In this document: piece after piece, positions 1-7,863 of the stretch | Layout of the letters: each line of letters begins with the position of its first letter | Position numbering within the stretch: position 1 is the stretch's first letter | From: Lentisphaerota bacterium | Lineage (GTDB): Bacteria > Verrucomicrobiota > Lentisphaeria > Oligosphaerales > JABHEG01 | Reading direction: 5' to 3' | Assembly: GCA_018676675.1 (NCBI GenBank) | Contig: JABHEG010000320.1 | Location: 1-64,000, forward strand | DNA: 64,000 nucleotides | Translations under genes and position numbers: made by a program | The notes under the pieces: generated by a model | The model's database searches: none | What the model was told of the DNA's origin: nothing | What the model saw: the letters and a program-made list of their open reading frames with translations, nothing else

Positions 1-1
1 G

Positions 2-91
2 GAAAAGAGCGAAAAGCTGGAAAAAGCAGAGATCGCACGCAACTATAGTGCGCCAGACGAGCGTGGTATCGACAAGGAGAAGTTCCTATGA
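2..91 (+). CDS. C-terminal end of an unidentified protein (partial, cut by window edge)
   Basis: A reading frame open from the left edge encodes 29 residues ending in DERGIDKEKFL before TGA at 89-91. It is rich in Lys and Glu, as in a helical or coiled C-terminus. I do not recognise the family. Its stop overlaps an ATG at 88 (ATGA junction) that follows a GACAAGGAGAA ribosome-site-like stretch but opens only 18 codons (88-144). It also runs convergently into the end of the minus-strand receptor gene at 86. With so little sequence, a chance open frame cannot be excluded. Confidence 0.35.
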   Translation, partial: EKSEKLEKAEIARNYSAPDERGIDKEKFL

Positions 92-2143
92 CCACGCGGC
101 AAGCAGGTTACGGAATCCAACCGAATTCTGCGCTCGAAGCTTGACAATGCTTCCAGAGTACTCCTGCGCTGCCTGTCCTGCTGCGTCCATCGCGTCCCGT
201 TGCTCCTCCATCTCCGCGACAGCCGCCTGCAGTTCCTCGTTGCTCGTACGGAGCTCTTCCTCTTGGGTCCGGAGCTCTTCCTCTTGAGACTGCAGCTCTT
301 CGGCCTGGGCTTGGCTTTCCTCGAGCAGGGCCTTCGTCTGCTCGCGCGTCCGAGTTGCATGAACAGCAATCGCGATCCCTTCACCGACCTGGTTGAGGAA
401 TCCCAGTTGCTGATCCGTGAATTCCTCCAGCGAGCCAAGCTCGATGACACCCGCGACTTGGCCCTCGTACAGGAACGGGAAACAGAGGATGGCGCGTGGG
501 ATGGTCTCACCCAGCGCGGAAGTGACGGTGATGTAGTCCTCAGGAACGTCGGTAACAAGGATAGGCCTCGCCTCCTGCGCGGCCTGGCCGATCAGTCCTT
601 CCCCAAACTTGAATTCCGTCGGCACGCTCACGCGCTCCGTGTAGGCGTAGCTTCCCGCCAAAGACAGGAACGCGGGAGCCCCCGCTCCCGCGCGCTTAAG
701 CCCCCCTTCTTCACTTCCTTCGTCTACCGTTTCCGTTCCGCGCTCTCCGTCCACAAGGCATATCGTCCCAACCTGGGCATTAAGGTGCTTGGCGAGGAAG
801 CTGATGATATCGCCGCAAAGCGTGGAGATGTCCTTTCCCCCACGCATGTGCTCGCCAAGCTCGGCCCGGCCATTGTCAGACCATCTTCGAGCCTCGTTCT
901 CCCGCATCGTCCGGCGGAGATTGCCAACCATGGTGTTGAAGTTGCCGGCCAACTCACCGATCTCATTCCTCGATGTGACCTCGATTCTGGCCTCAAGATC
1001 TCCGTCAGCAACACGCCCGGCCCCGACCGAGAGGGTCAGAATGGGACGAACAATCCTCTTGGCAAGAGGAACAGCGGTCAGAAGCACGAGCACAGCAGTT
1101 GTGATCAGCAAAACGATCACAATGTGTCCCAGACCGACGGCAGGAGCGAACGCTTCGCGTGCCTCGATCTCGGCAATGAGCCCCACGCGTATCCCGCCGA
1201 CCTCGATGGTGCTATGCGTCCCCAGCACCGTGACACCGCGACGCCCGACATACTGACTGAGCGCGCTGTGCTTGCATGCCAGCGGACGCTCCGTTCCACC
1301 GTGCTCCTTGAGCCACGTGCGAGTCTGTTCCGTCCGTACGACATCGCCAAGGATGGTCTGCTCCTCCGCCAACACTGAGTTCGACCTCATCCTCATGTCG
1401 GGGCCGACAAGGTAACTCTCACCTGTCTCGCCCAGCCCCGTTCTCTCCTGCATGATCGCGTCGATCCGGTCAATGGGTACTCGGATGGCCACCACACCAG
1501 TGGTTCCGCCATCATCGTCGAGGAGAACGGAAGCAAGAAAGCCGGCGATCGTGTGGCCGGAAGGCTCGTAGAACTCGTAGTCGGAGAATACGGCCCGACC
1601 TGTCTCGAGGGCTCTCCGGCAAGCAGCGGCCAAGAGCGTACCGGAATACCGCCCCTTGAACAGGTTGGTACCCAGATCAGCTTCGCCTGCAACCGTAAAC
1701 AGAACGTTGCCGCGTGGGTCAATCAGGAATACGTCGTGGTACCCGTAGGTCCTGCGGAACGTTCTCAGATCCGCGCCACTCTCGTCGACAATCTTCGCGT
1801 ACCTGAAACTCCTGACGAACTCGCTGAGCCCTGTACCGCTTCCTTCGAAGGCACCGATGAGTTCGCCCAGGAACTGCGTGTTCGCCTGCATCTCGGCCTG
1901 CAGCCTCAGATCGGTGAGAATCTCCCGGAAGTATGAACGGATACGTTTGGTCCTCAGGGCTGCGGCTGACGTCAGGGCCGACGCGGCACTGTCGTGGAGG
2001 CTTGTGTAGGCGGTGCGGTAGCTGATGATACTGACAACGGCCATAGGCGTGAGAGCGAGGACCAGAAACCAGAGGAGAAGAGTCGTGCCAAGCCCCCAGC
2101 GAGAGCGATTCAGCCATGTTTCCTGTTGCATGTCAGTCACCAT
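86..2143 (-). CDS. Membrane dCache-HAMP-GAF receptor without an output domain
   Basis: This 685-residue protein has the front half of a transmembrane sensor kinase. Transmembrane helix 1 is at about residues 18-42, a large periplasmic dCache-like domain at 45-335, helix 2 at about 337-360, HAMP at 360-415 and a GAF domain at about 430-590. A Glu/Gln-rich coiled coil follows, with repeated EEELRT units, and the protein then stops. In related hybrid kinases that coiled coil leads into HisKA and ATPase domains, which are absent, so it may be truncated or may work by contacting a separate kinase. ATG at 2143 is preferred because GGAAGGGG precedes it; a GTG lies one codon earlier. It is the last gene of the sensory operon, 12 nt after the binding-protein fusion. 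Confidence 0.85.
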   Translation of the reverse strand: MVTDMQQETWLNRSRWGLGTTLLLWFLVLALTPMAVVSIISYRTAYTSLHDSAASALTSAAALRTKRIRSYFREILTDLRLQAEMQANTQFLGELIGAFEGSGTGLSEFVRSFRYAKIVDESGADLRTFRRTYGYHDVFLIDPRGNVLFTVAGEADLGTNLFKGRYSGTLLAAACRRALETGRAVFSDYEFYEPSGHTIAGFLASVLLDDDGGTTGVVAIRVPIDRIDAIMQERTGLGETGESYLVGPDMRMRSNSVLAEEQTILGDVVRTEQTRTWLKEHGGTERPLACKHSALSQYVGRRGVTVLGTHSTIEVGGIRVGLIAEIEAREAFAPAVGLGHIVIVLLITTAVLVLLTAVPLAKRIVRPILTLSVGAGRVADGDLEARIEVTSRNEIGELAGNFNTMVGNLRRTMRENEARRWSDNGRAELGEHMRGGKDISTLCGDIISFLAKHLNAQVGTICLVDGERGTETVDEGSEEGGLKRAGAGAPAFLSLAGSYAYTERVSVPTEFKFGEGLIGQAAQEARPILVTDVPEDYITVTSALGETIPRAILCFPFLYEGQVAGVIELGSLEEFTDQQLGFLNQVGEGIAIAVHATRTREQTKALLEESQAQAEELQSQEEELRTQEEELRTSNEELQAAVAEMEEQRDAMDAAGQAAQEYSGSIVKLRAQNSVGFRNLLAAWS

Positions 2144-2155
2144 CACCCCTTCCGG

Positions 2156-3796
2156 TCACTCGATGTTCCGGAGACCAACGACCAAGACCCCAGTCGTTCT
2201 GCCCCCATCCCGGACCGGGACCGAAACGTGAATCGAGTAGCTCTGTGTGCTCTTATCGTGTAAAAGTGGCCCGACAACGACCTTGCCGTCACCGCCGTTG
2301 TAGCACTCGACGAATGTCGTCTCGTCGCCTTGCCAGTAGTCACTGGTTCTTGGGTATTCGCCGACAGTGGCCCCATTCGTGTCACACAGGAACGCCTCCG
2401 TGTAAACGTGCTCCGCGCCCACCAGTTCGTCTCGGAGAAAACGTCCGACGGGATTATCCCGCAGAGCATCGGCCAGTTCCTGCTGTTCGCCTGCCAGCCA
2501 TTGTCTGTCGACCAGCTTGATCTCGTCGAGGCTCAATCCCTTGGCGTTGTGCTCGGCGACGGCACGAACGATGAGAGGGTTGGCCGCGTGCCTCAGCAGC
2601 ACGCTGATCCGTATCTCCAGCCGTTTCCGCATCGCTTCGGTGATCTTCTCCCCGACACCGACGTAGTCCACGTACGAGCTCGCCCCGGCCTGGTCCGTGA
2701 GACGGGTTGAGAAACGCTCGTCCGCGAAGGCATCAATGTCGATTGGGTGTTTCAGGATTCCCCCCTCCACGGCCAGATCCATGATCGTCTTCAGACCTGC
2801 TGTGTCCACGTTCAGGTGAGAGTAGTTGATAACGTTCAGGTCCGGCCGGAGGCTCTGGATGATGGCCTCCTGATTGTGCTCAGGGATATGCTTGCGGACC
2901 ATGTCCGAGATGGTGATCATCGCTTTGCCCCCCTTGCGGCGCGCTGTCTCGATATCCTGCCCAGCCTGGTGGAGATAGCTGATGACCTCTTTGAGAGCGG
3001 CCGTTTTGGTCCTGATGCAAACGTCAGTGGCGATCACGATGCACTCGACGTGTCCGTGCGGCCAGGGGATGACGTCTTTGGAGTACCACGCCACGTGGCC
3101 GAAGCCCTTCGTCTCGACGACATCCACCCAGGGCAACGACTGCTCGAAACTTGCCGGGATGCCGCGCGCGTTCTTCTTCTTGATGAACGATGGTGACTTG
3201 GGTGGCGCGACCTCGATGGCGAGCACATCGCTGTCTGAGCCGACGCCCAGATTCATGCCCTTGCCGTTGTCCCTGAGATACTTGTAGAGCACGACGGTGT
3301 GGGTCGCCAACAAAGACGGCACACCGCACTCACTGGGGCGCCCCAGTTCCTGCTTCGCTTTGCTGTAGGCTTGGGCAACCCTGCCGTCTGGTTTCCGCTC
3401 AAGACGGCTCTCAGGCAGATTCACATCCTTGTTCAGCAACTCGTTGATAGCGAGAGCGTTCCCATCTCTGTGCAGCAGGCTCACCCAGCGGAAGTTCGGC
3501 TTCTCTGCAAACATGTCCATGGCCATGGGACATATGATGTAGGCCAAATCCACCTCACCGGACATGAAATACGCGCGCAGGAGCGGCCAACTCTTCACCC
3601 GCTCGATTGTGTACTCGGCTTCCTTCATCTGCTCTCTGTACGTCTCGTAGGCCACGATCCCCGCATAGTGGTCGGCCAGCGGGATGTAGATGGCCCTAAT
3701 GGGCTGCCTCTGCGCAGTGCCGGCAGCCCGGGCAGAGAGGCCACAGCCTGTGACCAAGAAGAACGCTGCTATGGAGATTGCTGCTCGCATGGTCAT
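2156..3796 (-). CDS. Lipoprotein: NrtA/SsuA-like solute-binding domain fused to a PDC/Cache sensor domain
   Basis: The 546-residue product starts with a lipoprotein signal whose lipobox is VTGC, so it should be anchored facing the periplasm. Residues of about 30-360 resemble the NMT1/NrtA family of periplasmic binding proteins (for example IRAIYIPLADHYAG and GEVDLAYIICPMAMDMFAE). The last 160 residues resemble a single PDC/Cache sensor domain, ending in SIHVSVPVRDGGRTTGVLVV. Such binding domains normally serve ABC transporters, but no transporter genes are here, and the fused Cache domain points to sensing. ATG at 3796 overlaps the previous gene's TGA (ATGA); an ATG at 3790 is an alternative. 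The ligand is unknown; nitrogenous compounds are only a family-based guess. Confidence 0.85.
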   Translation of the reverse strand: MTMRAAISIAAFFLVTGCGLSARAAGTAQRQPIRAIYIPLADHYAGIVAYETYREQMKEAEYTIERVKSWPLLRAYFMSGEVDLAYIICPMAMDMFAEKPNFRWVSLLHRDGNALAINELLNKDVNLPESRLERKPDGRVAQAYSKAKQELGRPSECGVPSLLATHTVVLYKYLRDNGKGMNLGVGSDSDVLAIEVAPPKSPSFIKKKNARGIPASFEQSLPWVDVVETKGFGHVAWYSKDVIPWPHGHVECIVIATDVCIRTKTAALKEVISYLHQAGQDIETARRKGGKAMITISDMVRKHIPEHNQEAIIQSLRPDLNVINYSHLNVDTAGLKTIMDLAVEGGILKHPIDIDAFADERFSTRLTDQAGASSYVDYVGVGEKITEAMRKRLEIRISVLLRHAANPLIVRAVAEHNAKGLSLDEIKLVDRQWLAGEQQELADALRDNPVGRFLRDELVGAEHVYTEAFLCDTNGATVGEYPRTSDYWQGDETTFVECYNGGDGKVVVGPLLHDKSTQSYSIHVSVPVRDGGRTTGVLVVGLRNIE

Positions 3797-5052
3797 CCCT
3801 TTCCCGAGTTTGCCCAGCTTCCGCCCCACCCCCGGTACAAGTCCTGAAGGAAGCGGTCCCACTCCGCCCTTGACCTGTAGGCGGGGAACGGCATTGGGCG
3901 AACTGCTTTGCCCGAGTCCCACACGACGTCGAATTGGCCATCCTCCCGGATCTTCCCCACCCTCACTCGCTTCCACGTGTGGCGGTTGTCGCCGTCGATG
4001 TGCACCAGGCCCTGCGGCGCGTCATAGCTCTGCCCGGGAATGGCCTGCCGTACCTGGACCACATCGGCTGTGCCGGCATCCCTCACGCCCTGAGCCCAGA
4101 TGTGGACGCCCAGATAGGCCGCTTCCATGGGGTCATCCACGACCCGATCAGCCCCGTATTCCCGACGGAAGCTCGCGATAAATGCCCCGTTCTCCTCCGT
4201 GGCCACGCTTTGGAAGTAGTTCCAGCAGGCGTAGTCGCCAACAACGCCCTCCGCCCCCAGGACCCGGAGCTCGTTCTCGGCGATGCTGAACGACAGTGTG
4301 GGGGTCCGGTCCGGGGTAATGCCGGCAAGACGAAGCTCACGAAAGAATGCGACATTACTGTCGCCGTTGATGGTATTGAGGATGACATCGGGTTTGCTTC
4401 GTTGAATAGCCTGAACGGCGCTCCTGAAATCGGAGTCCCCGAGCGGGGCGTACTCTTCTCCCACGATCTCACCACCGAGGGCCTCGACCCGGTGCCTGAT
4501 TATCGCATTGGCAGTTCGAGGGAACACGTAATCGGACCCCACCAGGAAGAACGTCCGGCCCAGATTATCGAAACACCACGTGACAGCCGGGATGATCTGC
4601 TGGTTGGGTGTCGCGCCGGTGTAAACGATGTTGGCTGACTGTTCCAGCCCCTCATACTGAACCGGATAGAACAACAGGTGGTCGTGTCTCTCGAACACCG
4701 GCTTCACGGTCTTCCGGCTTGCGGACGTCCAACACCCAAAAACGACGGCAACCTGTTCTGCAGCGATCAACCGTTCAGCCGCAGACGCGAATGTGGGCCA
4801 GTCTGACTTTCCGTCCAGAACGATCGGCTCAATCAATCTGCCCAAGACGCCTCCTTCACGATTGATCTCCTCAATCGCAAGCAACGTGGCATCAACCACC
4901 GACTTCTCGCTGATTGCCATGGTTCCGGTCAGAGAGTGGAGAATGCCGACCCTGATCGTCGCAGCCGCCTCCTCTCCACTGTCGAGGACGTAGATGGCCA
5001 CCGCAGTAGCCAGAACGGCAGGAATCACAATGGCAGCAATGCACGTCCTCAT
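3793..5052 (-). CDS. UrtA/AmiC-like periplasmic amide- or urea-type binding protein
   Basis: This 419-residue protein has an N-terminal hydrophobic segment (residues 3-24), so it is exported or anchored. A type-I periplasmic binding fold of the UrtA/AmiC/branched-chain amino acid group covers about 34-395. Family landmarks include RVGILHSLTGTMAISE, FGCWTSASRKTVKPVFE, LLFYPVQYEGLEQS and SDYVFPRTANAI. UrtA proteins deliver urea to ABC permeases, while the related AmiC senses short amides and controls the regulator AmiR. No Urt permease or ATPase genes are nearby. The gene sits between a receiver-PAS protein and a binding-Cache fusion, so a sensory role is more likely. Both ends are ATGA overlaps with neighbours. 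Confidence 0.87.
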   Translation of the reverse strand: MRTCIAAIVIPAVLATAVAIYVLDSGEEAAATIRVGILHSLTGTMAISEKSVVDATLLAIEEINREGGVLGRLIEPIVLDGKSDWPTFASAAERLIAAEQVAVVFGCWTSASRKTVKPVFERHDHLLFYPVQYEGLEQSANIVYTGATPNQQIIPAVTWCFDNLGRTFFLVGSDYVFPRTANAIIRHRVEALGGEIVGEEYAPLGDSDFRSAVQAIQRSKPDVILNTINGDSNVAFFRELRLAGITPDRTPTLSFSIAENELRVLGAEGVVGDYACWNYFQSVATEENGAFIASFRREYGADRVVDDPMEAAYLGVHIWAQGVRDAGTADVVQVRQAIPGQSYDAPQGLVHIDGDNRHTWKRVRVGKIREDGQFDVVWDSGKAVRPMPFPAYRSRAEWDRFLQDLYRGWGGSWANSGKG

Positions 5053-6050
5053 GTACCATCGTTCCCTAGCTGATAATGCTCTGTCAACTCAAGGCCCCCG
5101 TCTTCAGATCCATCATGCGGGGCACTGTCAGGAAGGTCGGCCTGAGGCAAGGAGGTATGCGCCCCCCCTCCCTCAGTGGGTCGCCGAGCACTCACGTCCC
5201 GGAGAGACACCACGAATGCCGATTCGCCGTTCCAACGACTGCGAGCCACACGCATCTCAACGGTCACCGACTCTCCCTTCCGAAAGATGTCAATCAGCTC
5301 CAGATCCTGGCCTGCAACAGGGAATCCGAAAGAGCTCCCCCGCAGATCCGCTTCGTCGCGCCCAAACAAAAGCTCGGCGGCCGGATTGGCGTAGAGAATG
5401 GCACCTTCCTCATCAACCACCACGTGTCCGTCCGCATTTGTCTGCAACAGAGCGTGAAGCTGGCCCTGGGTGGCATTGAGCTCACGGATGTATTCACAGA
5501 GAGACTGCTCCCGACGCTGTCTCTCGACCGCAAAGCGGATGCTGCGCGTCAGCGCTGCTTCCTTCAGGCGCATGCGGGGTATGCAGTCCTGGGCACCATG
5601 GCGAAGCGCGAGGACACCACGTCCGACATCGCTCGAATCTGTCAAGGCTATGACCGGCACACGGGACAGCGCCTGCCTGAGCTTGACCAAGGTCTGCATC
5701 CCACGATCACCGGGCAGCTCCAGGTCCAGCAAGACGAGCTCAGCTGGCTTGCGGGAAAGCGTCCTCAAGGCCGCATCGAGGTCATCCGAATGCCGGCGCT
5801 CGAAAGCACGCCATGAACTCCCTGAAAGCAGATGGTCCACACGCTTCACCAACCGCCGGTCACAGCTGATGACAAACAGCTGAAACGGCGGGACCTCATT
5901 GTTGTGGGAACTCCTCACCACACTTTCCTCAGCAGAGAGACCGGATGCGATGGGACTCGGCCCTTGGGGAGCGTCCATGGAACGCTGGTGCCACGGATGA
6001 CAGCGGACGAGTTGAGCGCACCCGGGAACGCACGCGGCTAAGCAACGCAC
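5049..6050 (-). CDS. Response-regulator receiver domain fused to a PAS domain
   Basis: The 333-residue protein has a CheY-like receiver at about 56-175 with phosphoacceptor Asp109 in LLDLELPG. The usual conserved Lys is Arg159 (DCIPR), so phosphorylation-dependent switching may be altered. A PAS domain at about 185-290 closely resembles the first PAS of the kinase at 7864-9999 (shared pattern NPAAE-LF, then EMRV, then LRDV). There is no DNA-binding, kinase or enzyme domain, so the output is probably protein-protein contact. The listed start is a GTG preceded by GGAGGAGCC; an ATG at 5978 is also possible. It is the first gene of the operon and overlaps the next one by ATGA at 5049-5052. Confidence 0.8.
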   Translation of the reverse strand: MRCLAACVPGCAQLVRCHPWHQRSMDAPQGPSPIASGLSAEESVVRSSHNNEVPPFQLFVISCDRRLVKRVDHLLSGSSWRAFERRHSDDLDAALRTLSRKPAELVLLDLELPGDRGMQTLVKLRQALSRVPVIALTDSSDVGRGVLALRHGAQDCIPRMRLKEAALTRSIRFAVERQRREQSLCEYIRELNATQGQLHALLQTNADGHVVVDEEGAILYANPAAELLFGRDEADLRGSSFGFPVAGQDLELIDIFRKGESVTVEMRVARSRWNGESAFVVSLRDVSARRPTEGGGAHTSLPQADLPDSAPHDGSEDGGLELTEHYQLGNDGT

Positions 6051-6172
6051 GGCTCCTCCGAGAACGCCCTGACTCCGAAAATGCCTCCCGGCTTCAACCC
6101 GCGTCTGTGCCCAGACAACCCCAACGAACGTGCAGTCGCAAACGCGACCTCCACTTCTACGCCTGGTTGCTT

Positions 6173-6188
6173 AGCGTTCGGCACGCCA
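6173..6188 (-). promoter_or_regulatory. Sigma54-like -24/-12 promoter
   Basis: Read on the minus strand the site is TGGCGTG-CCGA-ACGCT. It has GG and GC separated by exactly ten bases, and 9 of 12 defined positions match TGGCACG-N4-TTGC(A/T). Transcription would start near 6161 and run into the receiver-PAS gene at 6050. The gene immediately upstream encodes a GAFTGA-type sigma54 activator. Confidence 0.5.
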
Positions 6189-6270
6189 TCACTCGCGACA
6201 TAGACCACATCTCCCTTTCCTGCAGCGCAATAGAGCGCTGTAACACGTCACGTCACGGTCGGTTCCAATG

Positions 6271-6284
6271 TCAATATTTCTTGA
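6271..6284. promoter_or_regulatory. Candidate activator site 1 (TCAA-N6-TTGA)
   Basis: The site TCAATATTTCTTGA is an inverted repeat with TCAA and TTGA half-sites. It matches site 2 at 13 of 14 positions and lies about 115 bp upstream of the predicted sigma54 start point, a usual place for enhancer binding. Confidence 0.45.
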
Positions 6285-6328
6285 TTCTCAGCATCGAAAA
6301 AGACGTTTCTAAACACCCTCGCGGCTAA

Positions 6329-6342
6329 TCAATGTTTCTTGA
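6329..6342. promoter_or_regulatory. Candidate activator site 2 (TCAA-N6-TTGA)
   Basis: The site TCAATGTTTCTTGA repeats site 1 at a 58-bp spacing and is followed by the overlapping palindrome TTGATCAA. Two copies in the only regulatory gap between an activator gene and its adjacent operon fit an enhancer arrangement. Confidence 0.45.
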
Positions 6343-6419
6343 TCAATCAACCCTGCTTAACCCGGAAGGGCCTCGCCGCTCGGCCCGAAGAAAGCCGGTG
6401 CCCCAGTGGCAGGGGAACC

Positions 6420-7853
6420 TCAGCCACGTTTCTCAGCGCGGGACTTGCGCAAACGCTGGCTGAGCGCCTGCGGAGTGATTCCGAGCATCATCGCCGCCAG
6501 GCTCTGTTTCCCGTGAGCTCGCGCCATGGCTTCGTCGATGAGCAACTGGGTTGTCCCCTTTATCGTGGGCAACGGACTGGGAAACTGCACGCCGTGCCGC
6601 CCTGCGGGAGGAGACTGAATGCGTGGCGCATGACCTGGCCGCGATCGCGAGATATGCTCACGAAAGCTGGAAAGCGCCAGAGATCCTCTCTCGTGGCGAC
6701 TGACCGCGTCGAAGACCATCAGCTCCAGCTCCCGCACATTGCCGGGGAAGTCATACGTACGCAGCAGAGGGAGCAGCTCTTTTGGAGAGGCGGGGCGGCG
6801 CTTCCTCTGAGCGCACGCGGCCTTGACCAGAAAGTGGTCAAGGAGCCGGGCGAGATCATCGTCCAGCCGCTCTCGCAATGGCGGTACATGGACGTGGTGT
6901 GAGCGTAACCGGTACAGCAGATCACTGCGGAACTCGCCCTCTTCCTGCAAGCTCACAAGGTCGCGATTCGTCGACACCACAATGCGGGCGGTCGACTGAT
7001 GGGGCACATCAGCACCTAACGGGAAATACTCCCGTTCCTGGAGGAGACGCAAGAGCTTTGCCTGACAGGAAGGGGACAGGTCGCCGATCTCGTCCAGCAA
7101 CAGCGTCCCTCCAGAGGCCCGATCTATCAGCCCGGGACGGGTGCCGGTCGCCCCGGTAAAGGCACCAGACGTGTGACCGAAAAGCGCATCCGAGAACATC
7201 TGGTCATCCAGACTGGCGACATTGGCTGCCACCCATGCTCCTCCGCGTTCACTGGACCGGTGAATGGCTCGGGCGATCAACTCCTTCCCGACACCGGTCT
7301 CGCCGGTAATCAGGACGCACTGCTGCGTCCTTGCGATAGCCTCCACGTAGGTAAAGATCGCATGCATCGACCTATTTCCGGTAACGATATCCCCAAATGC
7401 TTCCCGGCCGGTCAGCTTGCCGGCAAGCAGCCCCTCCCTGAGTGAGTCGTTCTCCTGCCTGAGCTCGGAGAACTCAAGCGCCCGCCGGACACCGGAGGAA
7501 AGCCGACTGCCTTCGACAGGCTTGACCATGTAGTCAAACGCACCGTGCCGCATGCAGTCCACGGCCCGGGTGACGTCATTGAACCCAGTGATAACGATGA
7601 CCGGCAGCTCCGGGAAATCGCAGGTGATCTGACGGAGCAATTCGTCACCCGTCGCATGCGGCATGGCCAGGTCCAGAAGAACGGCAGAGAGGCGTTGCTT
7701 CCGCACCTGTGCCATGACCTCACGGCTATCGTTACAGGTGAGTGTGTTGTTGATCCCGTGTGAGCACAGCGACATCTCGAAACTGTCCAAAGCCTCTATT
7801 TCATCGTCAACAACGAGGATCGGGTAGTCGGGGTATACGTCTGCGTTCATCAT
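6420..7853 (-). CDS. NtrC-family sigma54-dependent response regulator
   Basis: The 477-residue protein has a receiver with Asp61 (LLDLAMPH) and Lys111. Its AAA+ domain has Walker A GETGVGKE at 184-191, the sigma54-contacting GAFTGA loop at 230-235 and Walker B LLLDEIG near 251. A Fis-like helix-turn-helix lies at about 435-470. It should be phosphorylated by the kinase encoded 10 nt upstream and activate sigma54 promoters. Its best candidate target is the adjacent sensory operon, which has a sigma54-like promoter and paired palindromes. GAGGAGGG precedes two consecutive ATGs, so the true start may be 7850. Confidence 0.93.
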   Translation of the reverse strand: MMNADVYPDYPILVVDDEIEALDSFEMSLCSHGINNTLTCNDSREVMAQVRKQRLSAVLLDLAMPHATGDELLRQITCDFPELPVIVITGFNDVTRAVDCMRHGAFDYMVKPVEGSRLSSGVRRALEFSELRQENDSLREGLLAGKLTGREAFGDIVTGNRSMHAIFTYVEAIARTQQCVLITGETGVGKELIARAIHRSSERGGAWVAANVASLDDQMFSDALFGHTSGAFTGATGTRPGLIDRASGGTLLLDEIGDLSPSCQAKLLRLLQEREYFPLGADVPHQSTARIVVSTNRDLVSLQEEGEFRSDLLYRLRSHHVHVPPLRERLDDDLARLLDHFLVKAACAQRKRRPASPKELLPLLRTYDFPGNVRELELMVFDAVSRHERGSLALSSFREHISRSRPGHAPRIQSPPAGRHGVQFPSPLPTIKGTTQLLIDEAMARAHGKQSLAAMMLGITPQALSQRLRKSRAEKRG

Positions 7854-7863
7854 CCCTCCTCAG

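Larger units (their letters stand above)
6051..6419. other. Intergenic control region of the sensory operon
   Basis: This 369-bp gap separates the regulator gene ending at 6420 from the operon starting at 6050. It holds a sigma54-like promoter, two matching inverted-repeat sites and an adjacent TTGATCAA palindrome (6339-6346), listed separately. A short GC hairpin (6368-6372 with 6382-6386) just downstream of the regulator could act as a weak terminator. The region is clearly more AT-rich around 6260-6350 than its surroundings. Confidence 0.6.

Noticed and set aside
200..1378. 392-residue plus-strand frame opposite the dCache receptor
   Set aside because: It is antisense to well-defined membrane, HAMP and GAF segments and has no family features or ribosome site.
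6245..6260. ACGTCACGTCACGG short tandem repeat near the operon control region
   Set aside because: Only two partial units without symmetry; too short to call an operator.
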